From: Chaetoceros tenuissimus
Taxonomy: Eukaryota > Bacillariophyta > Thalassiosirophyceae > Chaetocerotales > Chaetocerotaceae
Assembly (NCBI GenBank): GCA_021927905.1
Contig: BLLK01000051.1
Span: 1,240,001 to 1,304,000, forward strand
DNA: 64,000 nt
Direction of reading: 5' to 3'
Both the position numbers and the translations under genes were made by a program. Below the pieces are notes generated by a model that did not search any database, was not told the DNA's origin, and was given only the letters and a program-made list of their open reading frames with translations. The stretch's first letter is position 1. Each line of letters opens with the position of its first letter. This document shows positions 52,307-63,535 of the stretch, in pieces.

Positions 52307-55300
52307 TTATTCAAACTTATTCTTCTTAGACTTCCAGGTTCTTAGAGTGTCTTTTTTATTCATCATTGACTTCAATGCCTTTCTCATACCACTGTTAACA
52401 TTACTAGCCTTGTTACTTGAAACTGTCTCAATCTTGCTGACTGTGTACTTGATTCTATCCAGTAGAGCTTTTTCAGTACTATCGACAATGTCTTCTTTGT
52501 GCTCACGAAGACATTTTGCCTCGCCCAAACTCATAAATCGAAGCTCTGCGTTCGTTAGCTCAGTCATGACATCATTGTAGTTGGCAACAGCTGTGTTCAT
52601 CTGAAATAGCTGCATTATTGTTTTGATTGCTGCAACTATTGCTAAAGTAAAAGGTACGAGTTTTGCTTGACTTTGAAGATCTTCTTCCTCGCCATTTTCC
52701 TTTTGTTTATCCAATACTGGCCAGATTTTAGCGCTCAAAACAGGAGTAATAGCGGTTCCAACAATCACCAAACACAAACATATGTTGCGAAAGAATGCAT
52801 ATCTAGATGCTTTTCGTGACATTTCCTGTCTTTCGTGAATTACTCTCCTTTTTACATACTGCTCCAATGACAGTTGCCCGTAGTCCTCTTCTGATGTTGT
52901 CTTCTGCAGTTGAGCATCTAGACGAAGCTTTTGATAATAACCCTTTTGTCTATTTTGTTGCGTATGGTTTTTGACAGAATTTGGTTTACTGCAAGGATAT
53001 TGTGGATGCCAATAACCAAATGTGAAGAAGCAACGCAAATAGAGAAATATGCAAGTGAATCCTGTACCAACGTGTCGAAATCCTTGAGAGATTCGACTCC
53101 ATGTCAAACAATTTTCGATATATCCTCTAAAGTGAAAAAATAAATGAGCGATTGCAAAAGGGACAAATGTGATATGACACTTATATAAAAGATCAAATAC
53201 TTACTCGCTTGCCTCTGTTTCCATACAATCGCGATAAATTAGCTTGATCTGATCGATATATTCACGCCGTGCTATTCCATTATTATTAAAACCTCTTGCA
53301 TAATGTGGTTTATAGCGGCCGGTTCTTGTACGAAAGCGATATTCTTCGCCTAGAAGCTTGTGCTTGGCTAGCCTAAATTTTGAGTGCTTTGTAAAGGGTA
53401 CAAGAAAGATGTCTAGACTTCGTACGACCGCCAGTGCAAATGTAATTAAAGTTACAAGCACGTAGAAGGTTTTCAATTCGATGTATATGATCGGTTCAAT
53501 AGCTGCATAGTCCCCATTGTAATTTAAAGTGCCAGTGTTTCCTGAGTCATTTCCTGAAATATATGGAAATCCTTGGTCCTCAGGTGAATCTGCTGGTAAG
53601 GGATTAGATACTGGAGCTCTTGAAAAATAAGGAATTCTTGAACTTTGAGATGGTCTTGAACTCTGGAATGGACTTAAGCTGGGTGACTGAGATGGACTTG
53701 AACTGGGCGAAATGCTTTGAGTCGGAGATAAACTTGGAGAGGAGCTCGGTGATACTGAAGGTAATAAACTTGGAGAGGAGCTCGGTGAAACTGAAGGTAA
53801 TAAACTCGAACTAGGTGCCATTGAAGCAACTTTTTCTACTTCAACTGATATTGGTCGTGCAGACGTTAAGAAAACCGACGTGAGTGTAAGACTCAAAATA
53901 AGGAGAGCAACGAATAGTCCAGTGCAATAGTATCTTTTGTACGCAGCGGTTAGTTTTTGTTGCATATCTCTCCCGTAGGAAATTGCTTCATTATCATCAT
54001 GCAATCCGTCAACTTCGTCATTGCTATAGTCTGTGCTCATCAATTTCATAATTTGCTCTCTGCTTGTATAGCAACAGGACGAGTCCATTCCAATTATACA
54101 CAAATTGTCTAAATTGTCAGTGCCAAGAGATGGCAAATTTGAACACATTTTATTCGCGACTCTGATTGCATCGCAAAGTTCTCTCGATGAGTAGTTATTT
54201 TCTTTGTTTTCATCCGGAGGATCATCAGCATTTTTGACCGAGTAAGAATCTCTCCATGATACTTTAAGTGCATTTTTTGCTTCTTCTCTGGAATAAAAAA
54301 CATGCACTTTTAAATCACTTGAAGGACTAGGCGTTTGATCGTTCTCCTTTTTCGTAGAGGAAGAAAGACTATACTTTGGGACTTCATCATTTTTCGTAGA
54401 AGTAGAAGGTTCAGAATTTTTGTCTTCTTCATCATTTGCCGTAGAAGAAGAAGAATTAGACTTTGAGTCTTCATCCCTTTTCATAAGACCCACCAACATC
54501 GACTTGGTTTTTTTCGATTTCTCTTTCATTCTTGCGTTTTCTAAAGGCTCAAGGAATGTTACCAAATCCTTAACCTCTCTTTTCAGTTTTGTTTCGAGAT
54601 GAGATAAAAGAGCTCTATTTTTGTTAAGCTCTCTAACCCCTTTTAGCTCCGACATTGTTTCATTTACTGCCTTCTCTTTTCTGGTCACTTCAAATTCGAG
54701 AGCAATATCACTGACAGGACCAGAATCATGAAAGACAATGACTGGCTTTCCAAACTGTAATGCGGATTTCAGTGCTCTTAGTTCTGGTAGGGAATTACCA
54801 GCAGCGAACGCTGCGCACCAAGTAAACTCTTCCAATTCCCTCCTGAATATGTTTAAAGTCTCTTGTTTCTCAAATACAAGACGATGTGAACATTCATCTG
54901 CAAGCAAACCTGGAATGAATGGTCTTACTTTCATCTGTTCCACACTGTATTTACTGTAAAACTTGATTTCTTTCTCGGTATAATCTGCCATAGCTTCAAT
55001 AGATTTTTCTGGTGTGTCTCCAATCGGTACACAATACTTCAGGTTTTGAAATTTTTCTTTACCTATATACTCTCTTCGCTCGTCATGACCTTGCTCATTC
55101 AACGGCGGATACTTCTCTTCACCTTCGAGATAAGTGATTCTTTGAGAATCTATTCCATCCTTATCACATGTAAGGAGTGCAAGTGAAGCAATACCTTTCT
55201 CGTTTGCAGCTTCAACTGCTATGCGAGAAAGGACGTTGCCTCCGTATGGTTTATTGATGAGAAAAAGTGATCCTTCAGTTGGGATGGAGGATAAGACCTT

Positions 55301-55660
55301 TTTCACACGGAGATCTCTCATGTCCTTCATTTGCCTCTTTTTTATTAAGTCTATTTTTGGTACAACACTTGAATCATCCTTTGCCTCCTCGATCTCATTT
55401 GGTTTTGTTCCTCGTAAGACCTCCTCGTGCCATTCCTGAATGGTCTTTTTCTCTTTGTCGTTCGATCTAGACATGATACCATGATTTGCTAGGAAATTGA
55501 AAATGAATTCAGGACTCTTCATATTCAAGGCATAAAAGATTTCTTCAACTGACTCTCTACTCGTAAACTTATACTCCTTCGGTACAAATACAAAGTCACC
55601 AGTGACGGAACCATCATCATCTGTCTGCTTGAATTGGAAACTTCCGTACCTCAGTGACAT
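52307..55660 (-). CDS. SLOG-like (TRPM type) plus tandem SLATT/DUF4231 membrane protein, copy A
   Basis: Two exons, 53205-55660 and 52307-53126, joined over a 78-nt intron (GTAAGT donor) in phase; 1091 residues. The frame is open to a TTG at 55723, but the first ATG is at 55660. About residues 45-323 look like the SLOG domain of TRPM channels: EGSLFLINKPYGGNVLSRIAVEA has the GG nucleotide-loop position (about 140-141) and GKPVIVFHDSGPVSDIALEF (304-323) the second sugar/phosphate-binding loop. A disordered linker follows. Then two 2TM units: first with helices near 581-601 and 730-750, split by a PSxSPSSSPS loop and followed by RLAKHKLLGEEYRFRTRTG; second near 933-953 and 974-991, preceded by YGQLSLEQYVKRR. 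Both fit the DUF4231/SLATT pattern. A partner paralog is divergently transcribed next to it. SLOG senses or makes nucleotide ligands; SLATT is a predicted membrane effector. Confidence 0.75.
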
Positions 55661-56078
55661 GGTTGACAATTCAGCTTTATTGTTGCCTCTACCTAGACGA
55701 ATACTGTGAATGAATCTCTTCAAATGGATAGGGTGTGTTGATATAAGTAAATTGTGTGCTAGGTATGCTTTCCCATGCGAGAAGAATGTTATTCTTGCAA
55801 AGCATCTTCACCGAACTTTCCATAAGTCTTGTAAATGGAACTTTTACACGAAAATTGATATAAAAATAGTTCTAAATAAGGAAAAAAGAATCATTTTTAA
55901 ATTTTGACATTAGTCGTCAGCACTAAAAATGTCAGCGAAAGCGCCCCTCCACAAGTTTTGCGTTTTTCCACCACTTCAACAGTAATGTACACAGTACATA
56001 CAGTCATATAGCCATTGTATTCTTTCTCATTACCTTGACAGACATAGGTCCCCTTAGCTCCTTTGAAATAATCTGAAG
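55661..56078. promoter_or_regulatory. Shared divergent promoter region of the SLOG-SLATT pair
   Basis: 418 bp between the two start codons. Contains ACAGTACATACAGT near 55990-56004 and AT-rich DNA. Its only role appears to be driving the two paralogs; coordinated expression is inferred from layout, with no recognised regulator site. Confidence 0.5.
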
Positions 56079-59000
56079 ATGTCAGACAGTGAAGTGGATA
56101 ACAAACTAGAAACTGCTAATAAAGATAAGAAGCAGGGAGATGACAGTAAAGAGACGCATTTACAATCAAAAGTTTTGCGTCATGGGATCTTTGACTTTCA
56201 CCAAACTGATGAAAGAGGATTAGCTACCTGCCCTTTTGTGTTTGTACCAAAGGGATACGACTTTCGCACAAAAAAGGGCATGCAGGATATCTTTAAAGCA
56301 TTGGACATAGACTTTCCAGAATTTGTATTCAGTTTTGCTGGTAATAAATGTCTTTCATCGCAATATGAAAAGAAATCAATTGAGGATTGGTATGCATTGG
56401 AAAGTAAATCGGGTGAAATCTTCAGTACTAAGATGTCAAAGGAGAGTGAATCAGATTACGAAGCAAAGAAGACTAGAGATGAGAAAGAAGCCTTTGCTTT
56501 AAAGGTGCTATCTGCTATTCCCCATGAGGGTTCTCTATTTCTTATTAACAAGCCATACGGGGGAAATTTGCTTTCACGTCTCGGTATTGAAGCTGCGACA
56601 GAAAAAGATATAAAAACTTTGGGTCTTCTTACCATTGATATAGACGGTTCGAGGTCTAATATGATTACTTGCTTAGAAAATGATGAAGAGGACGAAAGTA
56701 AAGAAGATGAAAATGACCAAAGTGATAAAGGCAGAAATAGTGAAAGTAACAAAGGCACGATTACGAAGTGGGGCTACGATAGTCGAAGGCAATTTATCAA
56801 TCCAGAGCAATTCACAAAAGTCAAAGATAACAAAGTTTGTGTTCCTATCGATGATGAAGTCAAGTCAAAAATTGAAGCTATGGCAGATTACACTGAAGTG
56901 GAGCAGGAATTTTTCCACCGTCATTGTACTAAAAATATGACAGTCCGTCCATTTATTCCAGGTCTCCTTGCTGATGAGTGCACTCATCGTCTTGTCTTTG
57001 AAAAGCAAGAATCTCTTGATGACTTCCAAAAGGAACTTGAGGAATCTGTCTGGTCTGCAGTATTTGCAAGTGGTAACTCTTCTTCTGAATTGAAAGCAGT
57101 TAGTAAAGCGATCGAAAAGAGTCTTCCAATAATAGTTTTGCAGGATACAGGTCCAGTCAGTGACATTGTCTTTGAGATAGAAAGAAAAAGAAGCACTTCT
57201 GAGATCCTTCAAAGTTTTGAAGAATATAAGAAAGAAAGTAAAAAGCTTGAATCCATGAAGCCGTGTATTACTGGTTGCTCTGGATCGAAGACCGGTAAAA
57301 CAGATGAAAAAAAGAAATCAGACCAAAATTCCGAAGAAGCTAAAGATGATAGAGAAAGTACACTATCGAATAATGAGAATGTAATGAAAGGAACGACAGT
57401 TCATTCTACCACTAGCAATGTTGCAGAAATAGAGCAAGCTACAAATTCAAGGGGAGCAAACGAAGAAATAAACACTGAAAATTCTGCCATTGGCGATGAT
57501 GGAAAGCTCGAGCAAGCGATAAATTCAGGAGAAGGCGACGAAGAAATTAACAGTGAATTTAAAAAGCTTTACGAGGAAGACGAAATACAATCAAATAGTG
57601 GTTGTTGCCTATTCCGTCGGTGGGAAATTCAAGAGCAAACAATTCTTGTCGATGAGTTGTGGAAGAAAATTATTCTAGATATGAGGAAGCTTATGGAGTA
57701 TCTTAAATTTATTGATTATAAGGGGGACGAGAGAGATAGTGGCCACAGCGACATCAGCACCACCAGTAATGTGACTAAGGAAGACATTGAGGTTGCGCTA
57801 CTCGAAATTGACGACAAAACAAAAGGTTCATTAGAGAATGATCATGTAATCGCTTGGATTCTGAACACAAAAGATACATCGAATATTTTTCTCCATCCGT
57901 TTCTGACTCATGAAGACTATATGGCTCAAATGAAAGAAATTGAAGATGAAATAAGCTGTGAAGGCTCTGATGACCTTCAACTCTGTAACCGTACGAGTTC
58001 TCCTCATCCAATTCGATTGGCATATACGTTAGTATCAGCAATGTATCACAATGGTAACTTTAACCATATTTGTGTTGTACCTGCATCAAAAGATAGAGTT
58101 GAAATTCGAGACAGAATTATGACTCTTATGGGGCGGGATTTTAGCAACGATGAACCTATGGGATATGAACTCGACAGAGAAGCAATTGCCCACAATAGAG
58201 AACTACAATCCAAACTGAAGACAGCTAGCTTGAGGTACTACTGGATGGGATTCATTCTTTCACTTCTAGTTATAAGCTTCACAATAGTATCCATTCTTTT
58301 CTCCTCAATACTTTGGGAAGGGGAGAAAAAAGAAGACCTTGACGAAAGCGAATTGACACCTTCTGCAGCACCATCAATATCTTCATTTCCGTCTGCATCA
58401 CCTAGTTCACCCAGCCCATCTACAGGTTTGAGTCCATCTTCAGTGCCAAAGCCGCCCAATTGGGCAACAGCTTCTTTGGTCATCACATTTGTTCTCACCG
58501 TATTTCAATCCTTGGATCAAATCTTAATTCCAATGACCAAATATTCAAGATTCCGATTGGCAATGGCACATTTACAGAGTGAGGAATACCGATTTCGCAC
58601 AAGAATTGGTGAATATAAGCCTTTTTATGGCAGAGGTATAAATAATCTCGGAGAAGCAAGAGACAAGTTCTTGAAAAACTCTGCAGATATTTTCACTTCA
58701 TGTATGGATTCAGAAGCAAATGAGTAAGTGCACATTTTTAGTACTAAACATGCACATTTCTCATTCATTCTCTTTTCTCATCTGTATTCTTTAGAGCATA
58801 TGTTCAAAACTTTTTCTCATTTGGATGTTGTTCTAGATTCATGAAATGGATTGTTGCAGTCTTCCGAAGAGTTTTTCAAAGGCAGCGAGTTGCTTTCGAA
58901 GACAGGCAAGACGAGGAAAGTTTTACCACGAAACTTGAAGAGAAAAAGAAAGCAAGGAAGGATGTTGATGAGTACGGACAGCTTTCATTGAGAGATTATG

Positions 59001-59536
59001 TAGACAAGAGATTGACGGCGAAAAAAGAGGAACTACACAGTTTCACTACAACTAGAGGTTTCGCGAGGAACATTCTCATGGGACTTGTAGTAAGTGTGAC
59101 TGCACTAGCAACTGCATTCAGTGCAAAAGTATGGGAGCTCAAAAAAGGCGAAGAACTTCGAGCTTTATCAGAGTGGATTCCTTTTCTTTTGTCTATAGTT
59201 TCTGCCTTGCTTGCTTTCATGCACTTCTGTGAGCTCGATACAAGCATTCCGACTACAAATGACACACTTGTAGAGATTACAAAAGCTGAAGCAATGGTTA
59301 TAGCTCTAGGTGAATCTATTTGCCTTCAAGAATACAAGGAGAAAATTGTCGAAGGAGTGGAGAATGCTTTACTCGAGCGAGTTCAGTTTTCAGTTATTCA
59401 AATTGAGAACCTATCGAAAAGTAAGAATAAACAGGGATCATCTTCTCTCCGTAAAGCAGTAAAATCTACTGTTGCGAAGGTAAGAGGAGATGTGAGTCAA
59501 CAAAAGAAAAACAAAGTCAGTAAAAAATTTGATTAG
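56079..59536 (+). CDS. SLOG-like (TRPM type) plus tandem SLATT/DUF4231 membrane protein, copy B
   Basis: Two exons, 56079-58723 and 58837-59536, joined over a 113-nt intron (GTAAGTG donor, TTCTAG acceptor) at the same codon as in copy A; 1114 residues. It aligns with copy A along its length: LRHGIFDFHQTDERG at the start, EGSLFLINKPYGGNLLSRL (GG at 161-162), RPFIPGLLADECTHRLVFEKQE, then PIIVLQDTGPVSDIVFEIE. The linker is longer and acidic. The first 2TM unit has helices near 722-743 and 796-816 with a PSASPSSPSPS loop and SEEYRFRTRIGEY; the second near 960-980 and 995-1013, preceded by YGQLSLRDYVDKR. N-terminal 30 residues are acidic and extra to copy A. Core motifs are better conserved between the copies than the linkers, so both are likely functional. 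Confidence 0.75.
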
Positions 59537-60144
59537 TGAAGAAATAAAAGTATAATTTGGAATTTCATTGTTCGTAGAAAGCAAGTATAGCGGAGTTACA
59601 GATACGAGCATCATTTTCGTATGATAAAATCACAATTTCTATATAATACCATAAGAAGTTTGTATTTTTCCTTTGAAGTGTACACAACTGCATTGTCCTT
59701 ACATGGTTCCTACTCAAAATACTCCTCGAATTCGAAATACAAATTCTACCGATGGCTATCGTCTTCCAAATAGTTAAATGATGACACGTCCTTTTAAAAA
59801 AGACAGTACTTGGTACTTACGTACGTATGACATTCTAACATCTAAAACATACTGTACCTATGTACGTAAGACAAATAATGAAAATACGTACAACACAAGT
59901 ACGAAGTACCCTTACAAATAGAGTAGATGATACACGAGACGAGAGGACAAGCACCAAGCACCGCTATTTACATGCACCACAAAACAAGAAGCACCACAAC
60001 CAAAAAGAACAATCAAAGAAGCAAAAGAAGAGCTCTTTTGAATCTCACGACCTAGCAGGCAAATCTTGAGCAACAAAAATATTAGAGGATGTTTATTTCA
60101 TCTCTCCAGCACTCCAAGACAAGAAGTGAAGACAATTAATAATC
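59537..60144. other. Intergenic region with TACGTA cluster
   Basis: 608 bp upstream of the fourth 7TM gene. Between about 59815 and 59895 there are several TACGTA/GTACGTA motifs (ACTTACGTACGTATGAC, CTATGTACGTAAG, ATACGTACA), a possible bZIP A-box cluster. A 69-codon open frame at 59860-60069 overlaps it and is probably leader sequence. Confidence 0.5.
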
Positions 60145-61515
60145 ATGACGTATATTCTAGATGCTTCAGATCCGAATTATTTCTTTTACTCTAGTGAGGC
60201 ACAAACTATATGCGTCTCATCAGCGACAGTGTCTGCGATATCATCGATGTTGATCCTTTACATCATTCTTGGATCTAACGCCAAACTATCTTCGCCTTAC
60301 CATCAAATCATGTTCTTCATGAGTGTTTGGGACGTGATGAGTTCCATCGCCATTGCATTGAGTACAGTACCAATGCCAAAAGATGTGGTTTACCCTTTTC
60401 GTGGAGCTTCTTTTGGTAATAGGAATACATGTCGCGCTCAAGGGTTTTTCATACTCGCAGGACGAGCGATGACAATTTTATCAAACGTTGTGCTGAATCT
60501 TTATTACTTGGCAACTATTCGGTACGGAATGAAGGCTGAAACTGTGAAGACGAGACTAATACCTATTTCATTAGGTTTTACGACTCTTTTGGGCCTAGTT
60601 TTCTCTGTCCTACCTCTATCACTTGATATGATCAATCCGCGGATTTATGAACCATACTGCATCGCGGGACCTCCAGCTTATCCATACGACTGCACATGGA
60701 ACGAAAAAAGAGAATGTATAGCTGGTGACAAATATTTGCATTTACAATCTATCTTTGGGACATCTACTGGAGTTTTTTATATTTCTGCTTTTGTTCTTAT
60801 GATCTTATCCCTTGTTCTTGTCATTCTCTCTGTTTTCAAGACAGAGAAAGCTATCGCAACAACAAACGACGATGAAGAGCAAGTACCCGGTGGTTCTAGG
60901 AAGGCCGCCTTCGAAAATACAAGGTCGACATTATATGTTGCCTTAATGTACATCATGTCGTTCATCTTAACATGGATTTGGGCAATATGTGCAATTGTGT
61001 TGAGCAATGCCATAAATGCAGGTGGTCCACAAGCATGGAGTTTCGTGGATCACTCGAAGCTCATATTCACTCCTTTGCAAGGACTGTGGAATGCACTCAT
61101 CTTTTTGTACCAAAAAGTGTATTTTTTACAGAAGCGTGACACAAGCCTCACTTGGTTTCAAGCCCTAAAGCGCTTGTTGACCAAGCCCAAAGATGATCAG
61201 GAAGTAATCTTTTCTTCTCTGGAAAAGGTTGGTGAAGAAATAGAAGAACGTAGACGAATGGAGGATATTCAGAGGATTGTTCGTGAAGAGGAGGAAAAGG
61301 AGGACGTAGAGAGAGAGGAAATGGAGAGACAGAATGAACTTCTATTTGAGGATGATATGCTAATGTCTTACCCAAGTAGAGAAACTACATCTAGGGCAAG
61401 TGAACTGTTGAGTTTTGATGCTACCCGAGATGACTCGAAGTTTGTAGTTTCTACTGTTGGAGACGATAGTACCAACTCAGCTGGACTATCGCAATCAAGA
61501 TCAAAGTCAAGTTAG
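60145..61515 (+). CDS. 7TM receptor-like membrane protein
   Basis: Single exon, 456 residues. Seven helices are visible: VSATVSAISSMLILYII, QIMFFMSVWDVMSSIAIALS, CRAQGFFILAGRAMTILSNV with NLYYLATI, LIPISLGFTTLLGLVFSVL, GVFYISAFVLMILSLVLVIL, TLYVALMYIMSFILTWIWAI, and FTPLQGLWNALIFLYQKV. The loop between helices 4 and 5 has the Cys-bearing CIAGPPAYPYDCTWN, like the family member at 19551. The cytosolic tail after helix 7 is long, charged and coiled-coil-like (EEIEERRRMEDIQRIVREEEEK). Topology and the Cys between helices 2 and 3 and in the second outer loop resemble GPCRs of the cAMP-receptor/secretin-like style, but I do not name a class. Confidence 0.8.
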   Translation: MTYILDASDPNYFFYSSEAQTICVSSATVSAISSMLILYIILGSNAKLSSPYHQIMFFMSVWDVMSSIAIALSTVPMPKDVVYPFRGASFGNRNTCRAQGFFILAGRAMTILSNVVLNLYYLATIRYGMKAETVKTRLIPISLGFTTLLGLVFSVLPLSLDMINPRIYEPYCIAGPPAYPYDCTWNEKRECIAGDKYLHLQSIFGTSTGVFYISAFVLMILSLVLVILSVFKTEKAIATTNDDEEQVPGGSRKAAFENTRSTLYVALMYIMSFILTWIWAICAIVLSNAINAGGPQAWSFVDHSKLIFTPLQGLWNALIFLYQKVYFLQKRDTSLTWFQALKRLLTKPKDDQEVIFSSLEKVGEEIEERRRMEDIQRIVREEEEKEDVEREEMERQNELLFEDDMLMSYPSRETTSRASELLSFDATRDDSKFVVSTVGDDSTNSAGLSQSRSKSS

Positions 61516-62064
61516 CTTTTTGATGAATGTTTCGTAGAAGACTCGGACTCAAAGGCTTCTTCTAATGGTAAAGGTAGCAGCTTAGCTGGTCTGCTATCTT
61601 TCAAACAAAAAATAGTCTTGTTGGAATGTACTCTTTGCAGCAGAAGAAGAATGAATAAAGATGAAAGAGTAATGTGCACAAGTATATGTAAAGAAAAATG
61701 ACAAGATACGAGCAATAAGTAAAGTAATCATGATAAAATGGTTTTTATATTAATTACAGAGCATTTTCCCGATACTCCCACAACCAATCTGCTTAGAAAT
61801 AATCTCTTCAATAGAAAGGATAAAGACTTGTGCATTTCTCTCCTCGTAGATGCAATTGAGAGATCGAACTGTTTCCAAAAAAGCCCAATCCGAATGAATT
61901 CGAATTTCTATCTTCTTGGCTATGTACCATTGCCATCAATTTCAAGAAAGCATGATGACAAGCACAACCGAAACAGAGAGCAACGATCAAATGAATCATC
62001 AAGTCTCCAAACCTCTTTTGATAAATCTAAAACAGCATCTCAATCGTCATACCTATAACTAAAG
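61516..62064. other. Intergenic region with a doubtful open frame
   Basis: An open frame of 106 codons (61738-62058, plus) ends six bases before the HAD gene starts. It is Ser/Asn-rich and shows no domain; more likely the leader of the HAD-gene transcript than a gene. Confidence 0.35.
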
Positions 62065-62697
62065 ATGTTCAAGAGAAAAGCAAAGAAGGAGAGTCCAAAT
62101 TATGGGGCAGCAGTTTCTCATTTAGTCAGCAGTAAGTCCATCAATAGACTTTTCCAAAAACATATATCTTTTTACAAAATTCTCACTTCCTTTCTTTCAC
62201 CATGTCAAGTCGGAATCAATTTCCTAGCTGTAGACTTCGATCAAACAATGATTGATATTCATACTGGCGGCCGATGGAAAGGTACATCTTCCGAACTTGC
62301 CACACACGTCCGACCAGTCTTTATAGAATTATTGAAATTAGCCAATGCGCAAAAGATGCAAATTGCAATCGTCACTTTTTCACACCAGACTCAAATAATA
62401 TCTGAAGTTCTAGAAACACATTTTTCATTTGCACAAGATATAGTCATTCGAGCTAGAGATAATACTTGGTGGTATGAAGGCAATGGAATGACAGAAGGGA
62501 AACAGCCATATATGGCTAGTGCGGTCGAAGAGTTATCAAGTAAGAATCCAGAAGTCAAGATTGAAAAGAATACGACGCTTTTGATTGATGACGATTTCAA
62601 AAATATTGAATTGGCGGGTAGTGATGGTGTAAGAGGTGTACATGTCATTCCTGAACAGACGCACTTGATTCTACAAGATATACTTGAACTCAGATGA
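62065..62697 (+). CDS. HAD-like hydrolase superfamily protein
   Basis: The frame is open throughout (210 codons), but a canonical intron 62132-62209 (78 nt, donor GTAAGT, pyrimidine-rich acceptor ending CAAG) lies inside and keeps the frame when removed. The spliced product has 184 residues and reads GAAVSHLVSIGINFLAVDFDQT, without the foreign-looking hydrophobic insert. The HAD motif I is D31-F-D33-Q-T; motif II is the T/S of IVTFSHQ; LLIDDDFKNIELA is motif IV. TGGRWKGTSSELATHVRP is a block I associate with algal and viral HAD-like proteins. The reaction is phosphate ester hydrolysis or transfer; the substrate is unknown. Confidence 0.8.
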   Translation: MFKRKAKKESPNYGAAVSHLVSSKSINRLFQKHISFYKILTSFLSPCQVGINFLAVDFDQTMIDIHTGGRWKGTSSELATHVRPVFIELLKLANAQKMQIAIVTFSHQTQIISEVLETHFSFAQDIVIRARDNTWWYEGNGMTEGKQPYMASAVEELSSKNPEVKIEKNTTLLIDDDFKNIELAGSDGVRGVHVIPEQTHLILQDILELR

Positions 62698-63535
62698 TTC
62701 TTTAGTTTGAGTCTAGGAAGTCTTTTACAAAGAAACAAGTATTTTTGCATGGTCTAAGCAGGCATGTTATGGCATGAAAAGCACTGCAAATATCCAAATC
62801 ATAAGATTGTTATTTACTGTCATCATTTTCATCGTTTCTTTCTTATTTTACTTTCATATCCATTACGTATTGTAATGTATATGTACTGACCTAGATCTTC
62901 AACTTTAATTTAGTATTATTTATTATTTTAAAGTTTCTAATAATACCTACTACGATCAACGTAAGGTACAAACATTTCAAAATGTATGCATTTCATTTTT
63001 TGTTTTTGTTTCGCTCCATTTTATTTTTTTACCAGCACTGTAGCTAGCCATTAGACTCAGACTGGGTTTGTCGTTGATTTCGGAGTTTCGGAGTATTTAG
63101 CTGATTGCATTGCATCTGAATGTATCACTTTCAAAATCAACTTAAAAAAAGGAGGACGATGACGCACTTTTATCTCAGGAATGGATGCTTCAATCTCGAA
63201 GCAACGTGGCACTTCTAACCTTGATCAGAAGAGCTTTTAACGCAAACTTTTGTATCTTATCGAAATCGTGTAGAAGGAGTTGTTGAAGTCAAAAGCAAGA
63301 AAGGCTATAGTAAAATGAGCTAAATAAACTAATGACACTTGTTCAAATCGTTTAAACATCTAAAAACGTCTCTATCAGAAGACATGACTGTGTCTCACCA
63401 GCATATGTGGAGTCATTAATAGGAATTTCAGCCATGCCAACTTCATTGAGGCACAGCAGCCAGTAGACTTCCATTCATTCATAAAAACAACTAAGCAACT
63501 TTTGAACGAAAGTAATTGAAGTTATACAAACAATA
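62698..63535. other. Intergenic region
   Basis: 838 AT-rich bp between two plus-strand genes. Nothing recognisable; promoter of the last gene should be near 63480-63530. Confidence 0.4.

Noticed and set aside
59860-60069. 69-codon open frame upstream of the fourth 7TM gene
   Set aside because: Highly charged Lys/His/Gln-rich product overlapping TACGTA motifs; more likely leader DNA.
61738-62058. 106-codon open frame just before the HAD gene
   Set aside because: No domain, Ser/Asn-rich; probably 5' leader. Could be an upstream ORF, but nothing supports it.
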